Shown here: one piece after another, positions 10,097 through 18,453 of the stretch
How positions within the stretch are numbered: the stretch's first letter is position 1
Layout of the letters: every line of letters starts with the position of its first letter
Assembly (NCBI RefSeq): GCF_030287445.1
Contig: NZ_JASVWB010000002.1
Location: forward strand, 1 to 64,000
Length of the DNA: 64,000 nucleotides
Direction of reading: 5' to 3'
Source of the DNA: Streptomyces sp. ALI-76-A
GTDB taxonomy: Bacteria; Actinomycetota; Actinomycetes; Streptomycetales; Streptomycetaceae
Notes under the pieces: model-generated
The model's input: only the letters and a program-made list of their open reading frames with translations
Databases searched by the model: none
Told to the model about the DNA's origin: nothing
Program-made: the position numbers and the translations under genes

Positions 10097-11240
10097 CTGA
10101 GGTTTTCGGGTTGTCGTCGGGTGGTGACGGTTCATGATCCCTGCGGTATGCCGGTGGTATGCGTTATCCGGAGGGTGGGGGCCTGACCGCTGAGCGTCGG
10201 GCCTTTCGGGAGAAGATCCGGCTCCGGGCCGGTGAGAGGTTCACGGCGGGCGAGAAGACTGCGGTGATCGCCAGGGATTTGCGGGTGAGTGTGCGGTCGG
10301 TGGAACGCTGGCGCCGTGCCTGGCGCGAGGGTGGCATGGAGGCCCTGCGTTCTGCGGGCCCGGCCAACTCCCCGACCGTCACCGATGCCCAGTTCGCCGT
10401 GCTCGAGGAGGAACTCGGCAAGGGTCCGTCAGCGCACGGCTTCGGCGATGAGCGGTGGACGTTGGCCCGGGTCCAGACGGTGATCCGCCGGCGTCTGAGG
10501 CTGAGCCTGTCGGTGGCGACGGTGTGGCGGCTGTTGAAACGGCACGGCTGGTCATGGCAGGCGCCCGCCCGCAGAGCACTCGAACGCGACGAGCACGCCG
10601 TCGAACTGTGGAAGAAGGAGGTGTGGCCGAGGGTAAAAGCCTCGCGGCGGCCCACGGGGCCTGGATCGTCTTCGAGGACGAGTCCGGATTCTCCATGACG
10701 CCGCCTCGCGCCCGCACCTGGGGCCGGCGCGGACACACCCCCGTCATCCGAGTGAGAGGCCGCTCCCGCCGCAGGACCTCGGTCGCCGCCCTGTGCTGCT
10801 ACAAACCGGGCGTGGAAAGCCGTCTCATCCACCGGCCCCGCAACCACCTCCTCCTCAAAGGCGCACGCAAGAGCTTCTCCTGGCAGGACTACCGCGACCT
10901 GCTCGTCCGTGCACACATCCAGCTCAGCGGCCCGATCGTAGTGGTCTGGGACAATCTCAACACCCACCTGGCGGCCGGGCTGAAACGGTACGAGGCCGAG
11001 CACGACTGGCTCACCACCGTCCGCCTCCCGCCGTATGCACCCGACCTGAACCCCGTCGAGACCCTCTGGTCACTGGTACGCCGGGCCATGGCCAACACCG
11101 CCTTCGACACACCCGACGGCCTCGACCGCACACTCCGCCGGGAGTTACGAAGGATCCAACTCCGGCCACACCTGATCGACGGTTGCCTCACCGCCACCGG
11201 CCTGACCCTCGCACCACCGACCCCACCCTGAAAACCTCAG
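10097..11240 (+). mobile_element. IS630-family element, complete, with TA target duplication
   Basis: The ends are inverted repeats starting CTGAGGTTTTC (10097-) and ending GAAAACCTCAG (-11240). They are flanked on both sides by the dinucleotide TA (10095-10096 and 11241-11242), the signature of IS630/Tc1-mariner insertion. Length is 1144 bp. It carries one transposase in two overlapping frames and has landed against an IS5-family remnant. Confidence 0.88.
10159..11231 (+). CDS. IS630-family transposase, two frames joined by a -1 shift
   Basis: The first frame (10159-10698) holds the N-terminal HTH domains (TAVIARDLRVSVRSVERW and a winged HTH). The DDE domain lies in the -1 frame up to 11231: VFEDESGF (Asp), VVWDNLNTH (Asp) and DLNPVETLWS (Glu). 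The crossing region contains A-AAA-G at 10635-10639, a sequence prone to -1 slippage. Both halves are otherwise intact and the terminal repeats are clean, so a programmed shift is plausible. A simple one-base mutation would look the same. Confidence 0.8.
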
Positions 11241-11470
11241 TATCTGGTCGCGGGCGGGATCTCGTGGCGGGCGATGCCCGCGGACTTCCCCGACTGGGGC
11301 CGGGTCTACGCCTTCTTCCGCCGCCGGCGCGAGCACGGGCTGATCACCGAGTTCCACGACCGGCTGCGCGGGAAGGTCCGGGAGCGCGAGGGCCGTGAGG
11401 CCGAGCCCACTGCGGGGATCATCGACGCGCAGTCGGTACGGGCCGCCGCGACGGCGACGGCCGGGAATCC
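11241..11470 (+). pseudogene. IS5-family transposase fragment
   Basis: A short piece of an IS5-type transposase is recognisable as YLVAGGISWRAMPADFPDWG, then RVYAFFRRRREHGLITEFHD and AGIIDAQSVRA. The N-terminus is missing at the IS630 boundary (11241). The catalytic C-terminus is missing, because the sigma-factor gene ends at 11482. It has no function. Confidence 0.75.
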
Positions 11471-11481
11471 CCGCCCAACGC

Positions 11482-12387
11482 TCACCGCGTCGCGACGTCG
11501 TGAGCGGTGCCGTCCGTGATGGCCTGCAGCTTGTCGGGGTTGGCGACGTTGTGGATGGCGGTGATACGACCGTCGGCGTCGAAGTCGAAGGTGACGGTGG
11601 CGATCACCCGGTCCGGGGCGCTGAACACCATGCCCGGACCGCCGTTGATCTCGACGAGCTCGGCGCGCATGTCGGCGGGCTGGACGCCCTGGTAGGTGAC
11701 CGTGCCGATGGCCGCGAACCACGAGGCCACCGTCTGCGCTCCCACGACCGGCTTGAGCGCCTGACGGACCTTGCCGCCGCCGTCGGTCCACAGGGTGACG
11801 TCCGGGGACAACAGCTCCATCAGGGTGTTGATGTCACCACCGGTCGCTGCGGCGAAGAACCGCTCGGTGATCTCGCGCTGCCGAGAGCGGTCGGCGGCAA
11901 ACCGGGGCCTCCTGGCCCGTACGTGCTCACGCGCACGGTGCGCGGCCTGTCGTACCGCCGCCTCGGACCGTTCCACCGCCTCCGCGATCTCGGCGTGGCT
12001 GAAGCCGAAGACCTCTTTGAGCACGAAGACCGCGCGTTCCAGCGGGCTCAGCGTCTCCAGCACCACCAGCATCGCCATCGACACCGACTCGGCGTCCATG
12101 ACGGCGTCGGCGGTGTCGCTGCTGGTGAGGATGGGCTCGGGCAGCCACGGACCGACGTAGGTCTCGCGCTTGTGCCGGGTGGAACGCAGGCGTTCCAGCG
12201 CCAGGTTGGACACGATCCGCGTCAAATAGGCCTTGGGATCGGCGACGTGGGAACGGTCGGCGGACGACCACTTGATCCAGGCGTCCTGCACCGCGTCCTC
12301 CGCGTCGGCCGCGGAGCCGAGGACGCGGTAGGCCACGGAGAACAGCAGCCTGCGGTACTCGTGAAAGACCTGCTGGTCGGCGCTCAC
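11482..12387 (-). CDS. sigJ: ECF41-group RNA polymerase sigma factor (SigJ type) with SnoaL-like C-terminal domain
   Basis: 301 residues. Sigma region 2 lies at about 8-75 (DAEDAVQDAWIKW), region 4 at about 110-160 (LSPLERAVFVLKEVFGFSH), and a SnoaL-like domain from about 170. The three ECF41 hallmarks are present: the linker WLPEP (81-85), DGGGK (202-206) and NPDKL (283-287). In this group the C-terminal domain modulates sigma activity in place of an anti-sigma factor, and the sigma factor usually drives the neighbouring oxidoreductase gene. The GTG start overlaps the stop of that gene (GTGA at 12387-12384), so the two are translationally coupled. A longer open frame to 12432 exists but would overlap the upstream gene more. 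Confidence 0.88.
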   Translation of the reverse strand: MSADQQVFHEYRRLLFSVAYRVLGSAADAEDAVQDAWIKWSSADRSHVADPKAYLTRIVSNLALERLRSTRHKRETYVGPWLPEPILTSSDTADAVMDAESVSMAMLVVLETLSPLERAVFVLKEVFGFSHAEIAEAVERSEAAVRQAAHRAREHVRARRPRFAADRSRQREITERFFAAATGGDINTLMELLSPDVTLWTDGGGKVRQALKPVVGAQTVASWFAAIGTVTYQGVQPADMRAELVEINGGPGMVFSAPDRVIATVTFDFDADGRITAIHNVANPDKLQAITDGTAHDVATR

Positions 12388-13595
12388 TGGGCACCCCCGG
12401 CGACGCGGGTGAAGCGACCGCCATGCGGCCACAACGCGCCCGAGGCGGGCATCTTCTTCATACGGCCGAAGGTCGGCCAGGGCGCGGCACTCACCGTCTC
12501 CTTATACCGGACCGCCATCCGGCCGGTCAGATGAATACGCCGCGGGCTGTCGTCGGGACGGGTGAACTGCACGACCGCATCGTGCCGGCCCAGGCTCACC
12601 GGCGTGTGGTAGTAGCCGAAGCGGAACGACTTGGGCCGCTTGCCCTTCAGCGTGCGCACGATCGACACCGCAGCGTGGACACCGGTCGGCATCCCTCCCT
12701 GGCAGGTGCCGTGCATGACGCCGTAACCCTGGCGGATCGCTGCGGCGTCACCGATGGCGTACACATCGGGGTGCGACACCGAACGCAGCGCGGTGTCGGT
12801 GACGATACGGCCACGCTCGTCGACGGCCAGTCCGGCGGCGGCTGCCAACGGCGACACCCGCGTACCGCTCGTCCACAGGACGACATCGGCGGCGATGCTC
12901 TCCCCACCCGCCAGTTCGACCGACCCCGGCAGCGCCTTCACCGCCTCGACGCCGCTGCGCACCCGGACCCCGAGGCGGTCGAGCGCCGACTGCAGGTACG
13001 TCCTGGCCTTCGGGTTCATGGCCGCACCGGGTTCGTCCCGACCCAGCAGTACGACATTCAGCTCCGGGTGCCGCTCGGCGATCTCCGCTGCCGACTCGAT
13101 GCCGGTCAGCCCGCTGCCGGCCACCACCACCGTGCCGCTGTCGAGCCGCGCCAGCCGGTCGGCCAGCACCTCGGCTTCCTGAGGGCTGTTGAGGGTGTAC
13201 GCGTGGTCGTCGACGCCCGGAACCGCACTCGTGTCGGCCACGCTGCCCAATCCGTACACCAGCGTGTCGTAGTGCAGCATCCGGTCGTCGTCGATCCGCA
13301 CCGTCCGTGCGTCCGCATCCACCGCCGTCACCCAGCCACGCACGAACTGTGCGCCCGTCCCCTCCAGCAGCTTCGGAATGCTCAGTTCGGCGAGCTGCTG
13401 CCCGGTCGCCGTCATGTGCAGCCGCAGCCGCTCGGTGAACCGCTCCTGCGCGTTCACCAGAGTCACCTGCACATCCTGGCGCCGCTTGACCCGGGTCGCG
13501 AGCTGTATGGCTGCGGACATGCCCGCATAACCCGCGCCCAGGATCACAACGTGGTGGGTGGTGGCGGCCGTGCCGGTTTCGTGCTGTGCGCTCAT
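12384..13595 (-). CDS. NAD(P)/FAD-dependent oxidoreductase (NDH-2-like), partner of sigJ
   Basis: A 403-residue flavoprotein. The FAD-binding Rossmann motif VVILGAGYAGMSA is near residues 16-28. A second nucleotide motif, VVVAGSGLTGIES, lies near 155-167, and the FAD-closing motif VYAIGDAAAI near 300. The layout is that of the type II NADH dehydrogenase / pyridine nucleotide-disulphide oxidoreductase family; there is no redox CxxC, so it is not a disulphide reductase. Genes of this type are the standard neighbours and targets of ECF41 sigma factors. It is first in the operon, with a candidate ECF41 promoter about 40 bp upstream. Its substrate is unknown. Confidence 0.85.
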   Translation of the reverse strand: MSAQHETGTAATTHHVVILGAGYAGMSAAIQLATRVKRRQDVQVTLVNAQERFTERLRLHMTATGQQLAELSIPKLLEGTGAQFVRGWVTAVDADARTVRIDDDRMLHYDTLVYGLGSVADTSAVPGVDDHAYTLNSPQEAEVLADRLARLDSGTVVVAGSGLTGIESAAEIAERHPELNVVLLGRDEPGAAMNPKARTYLQSALDRLGVRVRSGVEAVKALPGSVELAGGESIAADVVLWTSGTRVSPLAAAAGLAVDERGRIVTDTALRSVSHPDVYAIGDAAAIRQGYGVMHGTCQGGMPTGVHAAVSIVRTLKGKRPKSFRFGYYHTPVSLGRHDAVVQFTRPDDSPRRIHLTGRMAVRYKETVSAAPWPTFGRMKKMPASGALWPHGGRFTRVAGGAQ

Positions 13596-13632
13596 CGCTT
13601 TGCCTTCCTCCGCGCGCTGTTGACGACCAGTG

Positions 13633-13660
13633 GATGGAAGCTACGAGCCAGTTCGTGACA
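13633..13660 (-). promoter_or_regulatory. Candidate ECF41-type promoter of the oxidoreductase-sigJ operon
   Basis: Read on the minus strand, TGTCAC (13660-13655) is followed after a G and 17 bases by CATC (13636-13633), about 40 bp before the ATG at 13595. The known ECF41 consensus is TGTCACA with CGTC at a similar spacing, so the -35 fits and the -10 has one mismatch. This would make the unit autoregulated. Confidence 0.55.
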
Positions 13661-13763
13661 TGAGGTTAGTGTGATGCGTGCCACAGTTGGCTTGGTAGGG
13701 GGTGCGCTCCTGGTTGAGCCCGCAACCAACTGGTGCGAAGAGCGAGTGTGGGGAATTCTTCAA

Positions 13764-15463
13764 GGTTCTGGCCGCAGTTCCGTGAATGACCAGGTCAGAG
13801 GCGGCATGCAGGAACGTTCCTCTATGGGACATCCTGTGCATGGGGGTCGAATCGCTCGCTGATGTTCTGTTCTCCGGTTTCGATGTGCGGTTGACGCGCG
13901 TCACCGAGGTCGCCGAGGGGCTGGTCGTCGAGGCGGTCGCGTGCGGGCCGCCACCACGTTGTCCGGGTGTAACTCGCAGGCATCGAGAGTGCATTCGTCG
14001 TACGAGCGGGGCCTGGCCGGGCTGCCGATGAACGGGCGCAGCCTGACCGTGCGGTTACGGATCCGGCGGTTTTTCTGCGACCGCGGCCGGTGTCCGAGGC
14101 GGACGTTCGTCGAGCAGGTCGCCAAGCTCAGCGAGCGGTACCGCCGCTCCAGCCTCGGACTGAAGCAGTGGCAGCATGCGGTTGCGGTCGAGCTGGGTGG
14201 TCGCCCCGGTCAACGGCTCTGTCGGCGGCTGCGGTTGAGGGCGGGCCGGACGCGGCTGCTGGGCCTGCTCACGGAGCCGGCCGTGCCCGAGCAGGCGCCG
14301 CGCGTGCTCGGTGTCGACGATTTCGCCTTCCGCAAGGGGAAGCGGTACGGCACCTTGCTGGTCGACGTGGAATCCGGACGTGTGGTTGATGTCCTGCCCG
14401 ACCGCGAGTCCGACACCTTCGCCGCCTGGCTCACCGCGCATCCCGGCGCCGAGATCATTTGCAGGGACCGTGCCACCGCTTACAGCAAAGCGATCAAGGA
14501 AGCCGCGCCGGACGCCCTGGAGGTCGCAGACCGCTGGCATCTGCTGCAGAACCTCGGCGCGGCCGTGGAGAAGACCTGTCATCAACACCGCTCCTGCCTG
14601 CGGAAACATGCCGAGGAGGAGACTGCGGTGCCCCTGGCAGCGGCCGTCACGATCACCGAGTTGCCGCCCGCCGAGCTGCCCCGAACCCAGATCATCGAGC
14701 GGACCCGGCAGCGTCACGCCGACGTCCACCGGCTCGTGGACGCCGGCTGGACCATCAGTGCCATCGCCCGCCGTCTCCACCTGGACCGCAAGACCGTGCG
14801 CCGCTTCCGCGACACGGGCCTCGACATCCTCCTGGCCTCTGCCCGCGACCGCCGCCCCACCGGCGTCCTCGCCCCGTTCAAGGCATACACCACCGCACGC
14901 TTCACCGACACCGGCGGCAGCGTCACCGCACCCCAGGTCCTCGCCGAGATCCGTACGCAGGGCTATCGCGGCAGCGTCCAGGCCATCCGCAAACACTTCG
15001 CATCCCTCCGCGACGGCACCGCCGAACCCGTACGCGCCGACATCCCCAGCCCCCGGAAGATCACCTCGTGGATCATGTGCCGCCGGGAAGACCTCAGCAC
15101 GAAAGACGACGAACGACTCCTCCAAGTCCGGCTCGCCTGCCCGGACATCACCCGCGCCTGCGACCTCGCCCGCACCTTCCACGACCTGGTCACATACCGC
15201 CGCGGACACCTGCTGATGGACTGGATCCGCCAGGCCGAACAGGATGCTCCCGCACCCGTTCGCGGCTTCGGCGGCTTCCTCCGCCAGGACCTCGCTGCCG
15301 TCACCGCCGGCCTCACCCTGGAATGGAGCTCCGGCGTCGTCGAGGGCAACGTGAACAGAGTAAAAACGATCAAGAGGAGCATGTACAACCGGGCATCCTT
15401 CCGGCTCCTCCGGATCCGCATCCTCACCCGACCATGAGCTTCACGGAACTGCGGCCAGAACCT
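13764..15463 (+). mobile_element. ISL3-family element, complete, with 8-bp target duplication
   Basis: Perfect 23-bp terminal inverted repeats lie at 13764-13786 and 15441-15463; the outer bases are GGTTCTGGCCGCAG. The directly repeated TTCTTCAA flanks the element at 13756-13763 and 15464-15471, the 8-bp duplication expected for this family. Length is 1700 bp. The only gene is a transposase with one frameshift. The perfect repeats and target site imply a recent arrival. Confidence 0.92.
13840..15437 (+). pseudogene. ISL3-family transposase with one frameshift
   Basis: The start is MGVESLADVLFSGFDVRLT at 13840. The zinc motif should read CPGCNSQASRVHSSYER, but one G is missing near 13965-13970 (CCGGGTGT where CCGGGGTGT is expected), so the frame changes inside the motif. 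From there an open frame runs to 15437 with VLGVDDFAFRKGKRYGT, VADRWHLLQNL, an HTH (WTISAIARRLHLDRKTVRR) and the C-terminal LEWSSGVVEGNVNRVKT with Glu. The element could move only with help from an intact relative. Confidence 0.85.
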
Positions 15464-15504
15464 TCTTCAAGGAGTCTCAACAAGGAATCGACCGGACCGG
15501 CGCG

Positions 15505-15615
15505 CTGGAGCGTCGGCGGTGTGCGTATGCGGAGCGAAGCCGACGTCGAGGTCGCCCGCGACGCCTCCGCCCGGTGGCGGCACCCCGCACACAGGCCCCG
15601 CGCCCGCCTCCCCTG
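15505..15615 (+). pseudogene. ATP-dependent DNA ligase C-terminal fragment
   Basis: A short stretch reading RMRSEADVEVARDASARWRH matches the end of the OB-fold domain of LigD/LigC-type ATP-dependent ligases; a longer copy is at 31456-31821. It lies just outside the ISL3 element and is interrupted on both sides. It is a remnant only. Confidence 0.55.
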
Positions 15616-15624
15616 CCGGCACCG

Positions 15625-15785
15625 GGATCTCCCCGGCGTCCTCCGGAGACCGGGCCTCCACCTCGAAGAGCTTCAGCAACAGCGCGAACGCCAACCGGTT
15701 CGCCCCCGACTTGTTCCGCGGCCGCTCCTGGTCCTCCTCCAGCAGCGTCCAGACCTCGATCAGGTCCCGCGGCTCCCACCCCTGC
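15625..15785 (-). pseudogene. Tn3-family transposase N-terminal (DUF4158) fragment
   Basis: The minus strand reads LIEVWTLLEEDQERPRNKSG followed by ANRLAFALLLKLFEVEAR and then AGEIP. This is the conserved core of the DUF4158 domain that begins Tn3-family TnpA proteins. The frame fails at once downstream and the remaining 900 or so residues are absent. It records a former Tn3-type element at this spot. Confidence 0.6.
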
Positions 15786-15949
15786 CGCACCCCGCGCTGC
15801 CTCCAGTCGTCATGACCGGACCATCTAGCCCACAGAGCCTTTATTGACGGTGTTGGCAAGCAGGCTTTGCGCTCTCGGAACTGGTGGTTCATGGTTCGTC
15901 ATGTCCGCAGCGGCACGTCCTGCAAGGCCCGGCGATGTCCGTCTTTGTT

Positions 15950-16372
15950 TCAGGCTGTCGGGTCCCAGAGGCCGCTGGCCTCACCACGAGCGAGGTGCTC
16001 GGCGTAGACGCCGACCTTCCAGGCAATGACGGAACGGCACTCCTCCAGCGCCGTGATCTGCGCGTCGACGCGTTGCCGGTGGGCGTCGAGGAGCTGCAGG
16101 CGTTTCTCCTCGTTGCCCGGACCGTGGCGCACCAGCTCTGCGAACCGCTTGAGGTCGGCCAGCGGCATACCGGATTTCCGGAGCTTGACGCAGATCAACA
16201 GCCAATCGACGTCAAAATTGCAGTAGCGTCGCCGCCCTCCCGTGGTGCGTTGGACCGGTCCGACCAGCAGGCCCTCACGCTCGTAGAAGCGCAGTGCGTG
16301 CACGCTGAGCCCGGTCTGCTCGGCCACTTCACCGATGCTCAGTGGGTCCTCACGCGCCTCGGTCGTCGTCAT
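15950..16372 (-). CDS. MerR-family transcriptional regulator
   Basis: 140 residues starting MTTTEAREDPLSIGEVAEQTG. The winged HTH (LSIGEVAEQTGLSVHALRFYEREGLL) is at about 11-36, followed by the dimerisation helix. There is no cysteine set for metal binding, so it belongs with the MerR proteins that sense organic ligands or act without metal. It is transcribed divergently from an SDR gene and shares a 54-bp intergenic region with a 19-bp-spaced promoter, the arrangement MerR proteins activate by DNA distortion. The ATG at 16372 is the first that gives a complete HTH; longer frames run antisense through the SDR gene. Confidence 0.88.
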   Translation of the reverse strand: MTTTEAREDPLSIGEVAEQTGLSVHALRFYEREGLLVGPVQRTTGGRRRYCNFDVDWLLICVKLRKSGMPLADLKRFAELVRHGPGNEEKRLQLLDAHRQRVDAQITALEECRSVIAWKVGVYAEHLARGEASGLWDPTA

Positions 16373-16389
16373 GCCGCTCAGCCTACGGC

Positions 16390-16420
16390 TTGATCTAGAC
16401 CTCGCTCTAGCTCGTAGCGT
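16390..16420 (+). promoter_or_regulatory. MerR-type promoter with 19-bp spacer and operator dyad
   Basis: TTGATC (16390-16395) and TAGCGT (16415-16420) are separated by 19 bases, longer than the usual 17 and typical of MerR-controlled promoters. Inside the spacer lies the dyad CTAGA-N6-TCTAG (16395-16410). Transcription from this -10 would start at about 16426-16427, the ATG of the SDR gene, so the mRNA would be leaderless. Confidence 0.65.
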
Positions 16421-16426
16421 CAGCGC

Positions 16427-17398
16427 ATGACCACTACTGAGCAGCAGCCGCTCGGCTCGCCCTACTCCGCAGCCAGCACCGCCGAGGACGTCATGACCGG
16501 CCTCGACCTCTCTGGCGCGACCGCCGTCGTGACTGGGGGCTACTCCGGACTCGGTCTGGAAACCACCCGGAGTCTGGCAACCGCCGGGGCTCACGTCATC
16601 GTTCCGGCACGCCGGCCCGACATCGCCCGGACTACGCTCGCGGATGTGGAAGGCTGCGAGGTCATCCCCATGGACCTGGCCGATTCCGGCAGTGTGCACG
16701 CCGCCGCCGAACGGATCAACGACTCCATTGACCGGCTCGACCTCCTGATGGCTATCGCGGGCGTCATGGCCACCCCGGAGCGCCGCGTCGGACCCGGCTG
16801 GGAAGGCCAGCTCGCCGCCAACCACCTCGGACACTTCACCCTCGCCTGCGAGCTCTACCCGCTCCTGGCCGCAGCGGGCGGTGCCCGCGTCGTCGTCAAC
16901 AGCTCCGCCGGACACATCCTGACCAACATCCGCTGGGACGACCCGCACTTCCGCACCGGCTACGACAAGTGGCTGGCCTACGGCCAGGCCAAGACCGCCA
17001 ACGTCCTGTTCGCCGTACAGCTAGATACTCTCGGGCGCAACGACGGTGTCCGGGCATTCGCTCTCCACCCGGGCAAAATCATTACTGGTCTCCAGCGAGA
17101 GATGCCACTCCAGGAGCAGATCGACCGCGGATGGGTGGACGAGCACGGCAATGTGATCGGCACCGACTTCAAGACGCCCTCCCAGGGCGCCGCCACCGGT
17201 CTGTGGGCAGCCACGTCTCCACTCCTCGACGGCCGAGGCGGGCTCTACCTCGAAGACTGCGACGTCGCGCGTGTCTCCGCCCCCGACCAGCCCATGGACG
17301 ACGGCGGCGTCCGCGAATACGCCATCAACGCCGGTGCGGCCGCACGGCTCTGGGACCTGTCCATCGCAGCGACCGGCGCCACCCCCATCACCCGATGA
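16427..17398 (+). CDS. Short-chain dehydrogenase/reductase, MerR-regulated
   Basis: 323 residues. The cofactor motif TGGYSGLG is near 35-42, the NAG-like motif shows as AIAGVMA near 110, and Ser with YGQAK as active site near 155-190. The length and the late insert resemble the WW-domain-oxidoreductase/retinol-dehydrogenase-like branch of SDRs, which often act on lipophilic alcohols, ketones or aldehydes; the substrate cannot be read from sequence. It lies divergent to merR, so it is probably induced by the MerR ligand. No Shine-Dalgarno sequence precedes the ATG, which agrees with a leaderless message. Confidence 0.85.
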   Translation: MTTTEQQPLGSPYSAASTAEDVMTGLDLSGATAVVTGGYSGLGLETTRSLATAGAHVIVPARRPDIARTTLADVEGCEVIPMDLADSGSVHAAAERINDSIDRLDLLMAIAGVMATPERRVGPGWEGQLAANHLGHFTLACELYPLLAAAGGARVVVNSSAGHILTNIRWDDPHFRTGYDKWLAYGQAKTANVLFAVQLDTLGRNDGVRAFALHPGKIITGLQREMPLQEQIDRGWVDEHGNVIGTDFKTPSQGAATGLWAATSPLLDGRGGLYLEDCDVARVSAPDQPMDDGGVREYAINAGAAARLWDLSIAATGATPITR

Positions 17399-17401
17399 CC
17401 C

Positions 17402-17658
17402 CTACCCTGCCTGCGCGGGCTCCCGGCAGAACCAGCGGCACTTGTGCCAGCCCAACTCCAGCCCGCTCTCGCCATACGGAAGGTCGCGGGGACGGGTGAC
17501 CGCGGAGCCCTTTGCTCGGGTGGCGAAGACTCCGCAGGTCGGGCAGGCACTGGCGGTCTCATCGGTGGCGGGCAGGTGAACTCGGCGCCTTCCGTCGGCC
17601 AGCCGCTCAACCCGCGCGACACCCCGTCGAGGTCGAGCAACTTCGTATTGTTGAGCAT
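17402..17658 (-). pseudogene. ISL3-family transposase N-terminal fragment
   Basis: It starts MLNNTKLLDLDGVS, then shifts frame and continues as VARVERLADGRRRVHL, the zinc motif ACPTCGVFATRAKGSAV and PYGESGLELGWHKCRWFCRE, where it ends at 17402, next to the SDR stop. This is an ISL3 subgroup different from the elements at 9.3, 14 and 33.7-36.2 kb. It has both a frameshift and a 3' deletion. Confidence 0.7.
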
Positions 17659-17778
17659 GCCTGTGGTTCCTGCCTGATCGTTCTGCGTAGAGAACGGAGA
17701 TGATCACGCAGGTCCACGGGCATCCGGGGCGTGCCCGAATGCGTCACGAAAATCGGCCGGGTGTGGTTCGCTGCTGGG

Positions 17779-18354
17779 GTGACTCAGGACTTGGAGATCG
17801 TCGCATTCGAATCCGCCGAGACATTCGAGGCATGGCTCGGCGAGAACCACGCCGTCTCGCCCGGCATCTGGCTCAAGCTTCGCAAGAAGGGCCCCGGCAT
17901 CGTCGCGCTGGACTACGCCCAGGCGCTCGACGTGGCACTCTGCTACGGCTGGATCGACGGACAGAAAGCCAAGTTTGACGACCAGTGGTGGCTCCAGCGG
18001 TTTACCCCGCGCAAGCCGAGCAGCAAATGGTCCAAGGTCAACCGGGACAAGGTAGCCGCCCTGATCGAGCAGGGCCGGATGCGTCCGCCGGGGCAGGCCG
18101 AGGTCGACCGCGCCAAGGCAGACGGCCGCTGGGAGGCGGCCTACGACGGCGCGAAGACCGCCACGGTGCCGGACGACCTCGCGGCGGCCCTGACCGCCGA
18201 CCCGGCCGCTGCGGCGTTCTTCGAGACGCTGGACCGGCAGAACCGCTACGCGATCCTGTACCGGATCCAGGACGCCAAGAAGGCCGAGACCCGGGCGCGC
18301 CGGATCGAGAAGTACGTAGCGATGCTGGCGAAGGGCGAGAAGCTGTACCCGTAG
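17779..18354 (+). CDS. YdeI/OmpD-associated family protein
   Basis: 191 residues. The typical blocks are ESAETFEAWLGENHA near the N-terminus, GIWLKLRKKG, ALDVALCYGWIDGQ, the FTPRKPSSKWSKVN stretch and a helical C-terminus (DRQNRYAILYRIQDAKKAETRARRIEKYV). The family is widespread in actinobacteria; its biochemical role is not established, although some relatives were linked to outer-membrane protein levels or bacteriocin tolerance. The GTG at 17779 gives the usual family N-terminus; an upstream GTG at 17731 would add 16 unrelated residues. It appears to be monocistronic. Confidence 0.8.
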   Translation: MTQDLEIVAFESAETFEAWLGENHAVSPGIWLKLRKKGPGIVALDYAQALDVALCYGWIDGQKAKFDDQWWLQRFTPRKPSSKWSKVNRDKVAALIEQGRMRPPGQAEVDRAKADGRWEAAYDGAKTATVPDDLAAALTADPAAAAFFETLDRQNRYAILYRIQDAKKAETRARRIEKYVAMLAKGEKLYP

Positions 18355-18453
18355 TCGCGGAGGGGTCCGTGGCCGTGTGGGCTCCCGGCGCCCCTGCGGC
18401 CACGGCAGCAGCCACCAGGCGTGTTCACCGAGCGTCACGAAACGTCAGAGGCC

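Noticed and set aside
14055..15209. 384-codon minus-strand open frame opposite the ISL3 transposase
   Set aside because: The plus strand is a clear transposase between terminal repeats; the minus frame has no recognisable feature.
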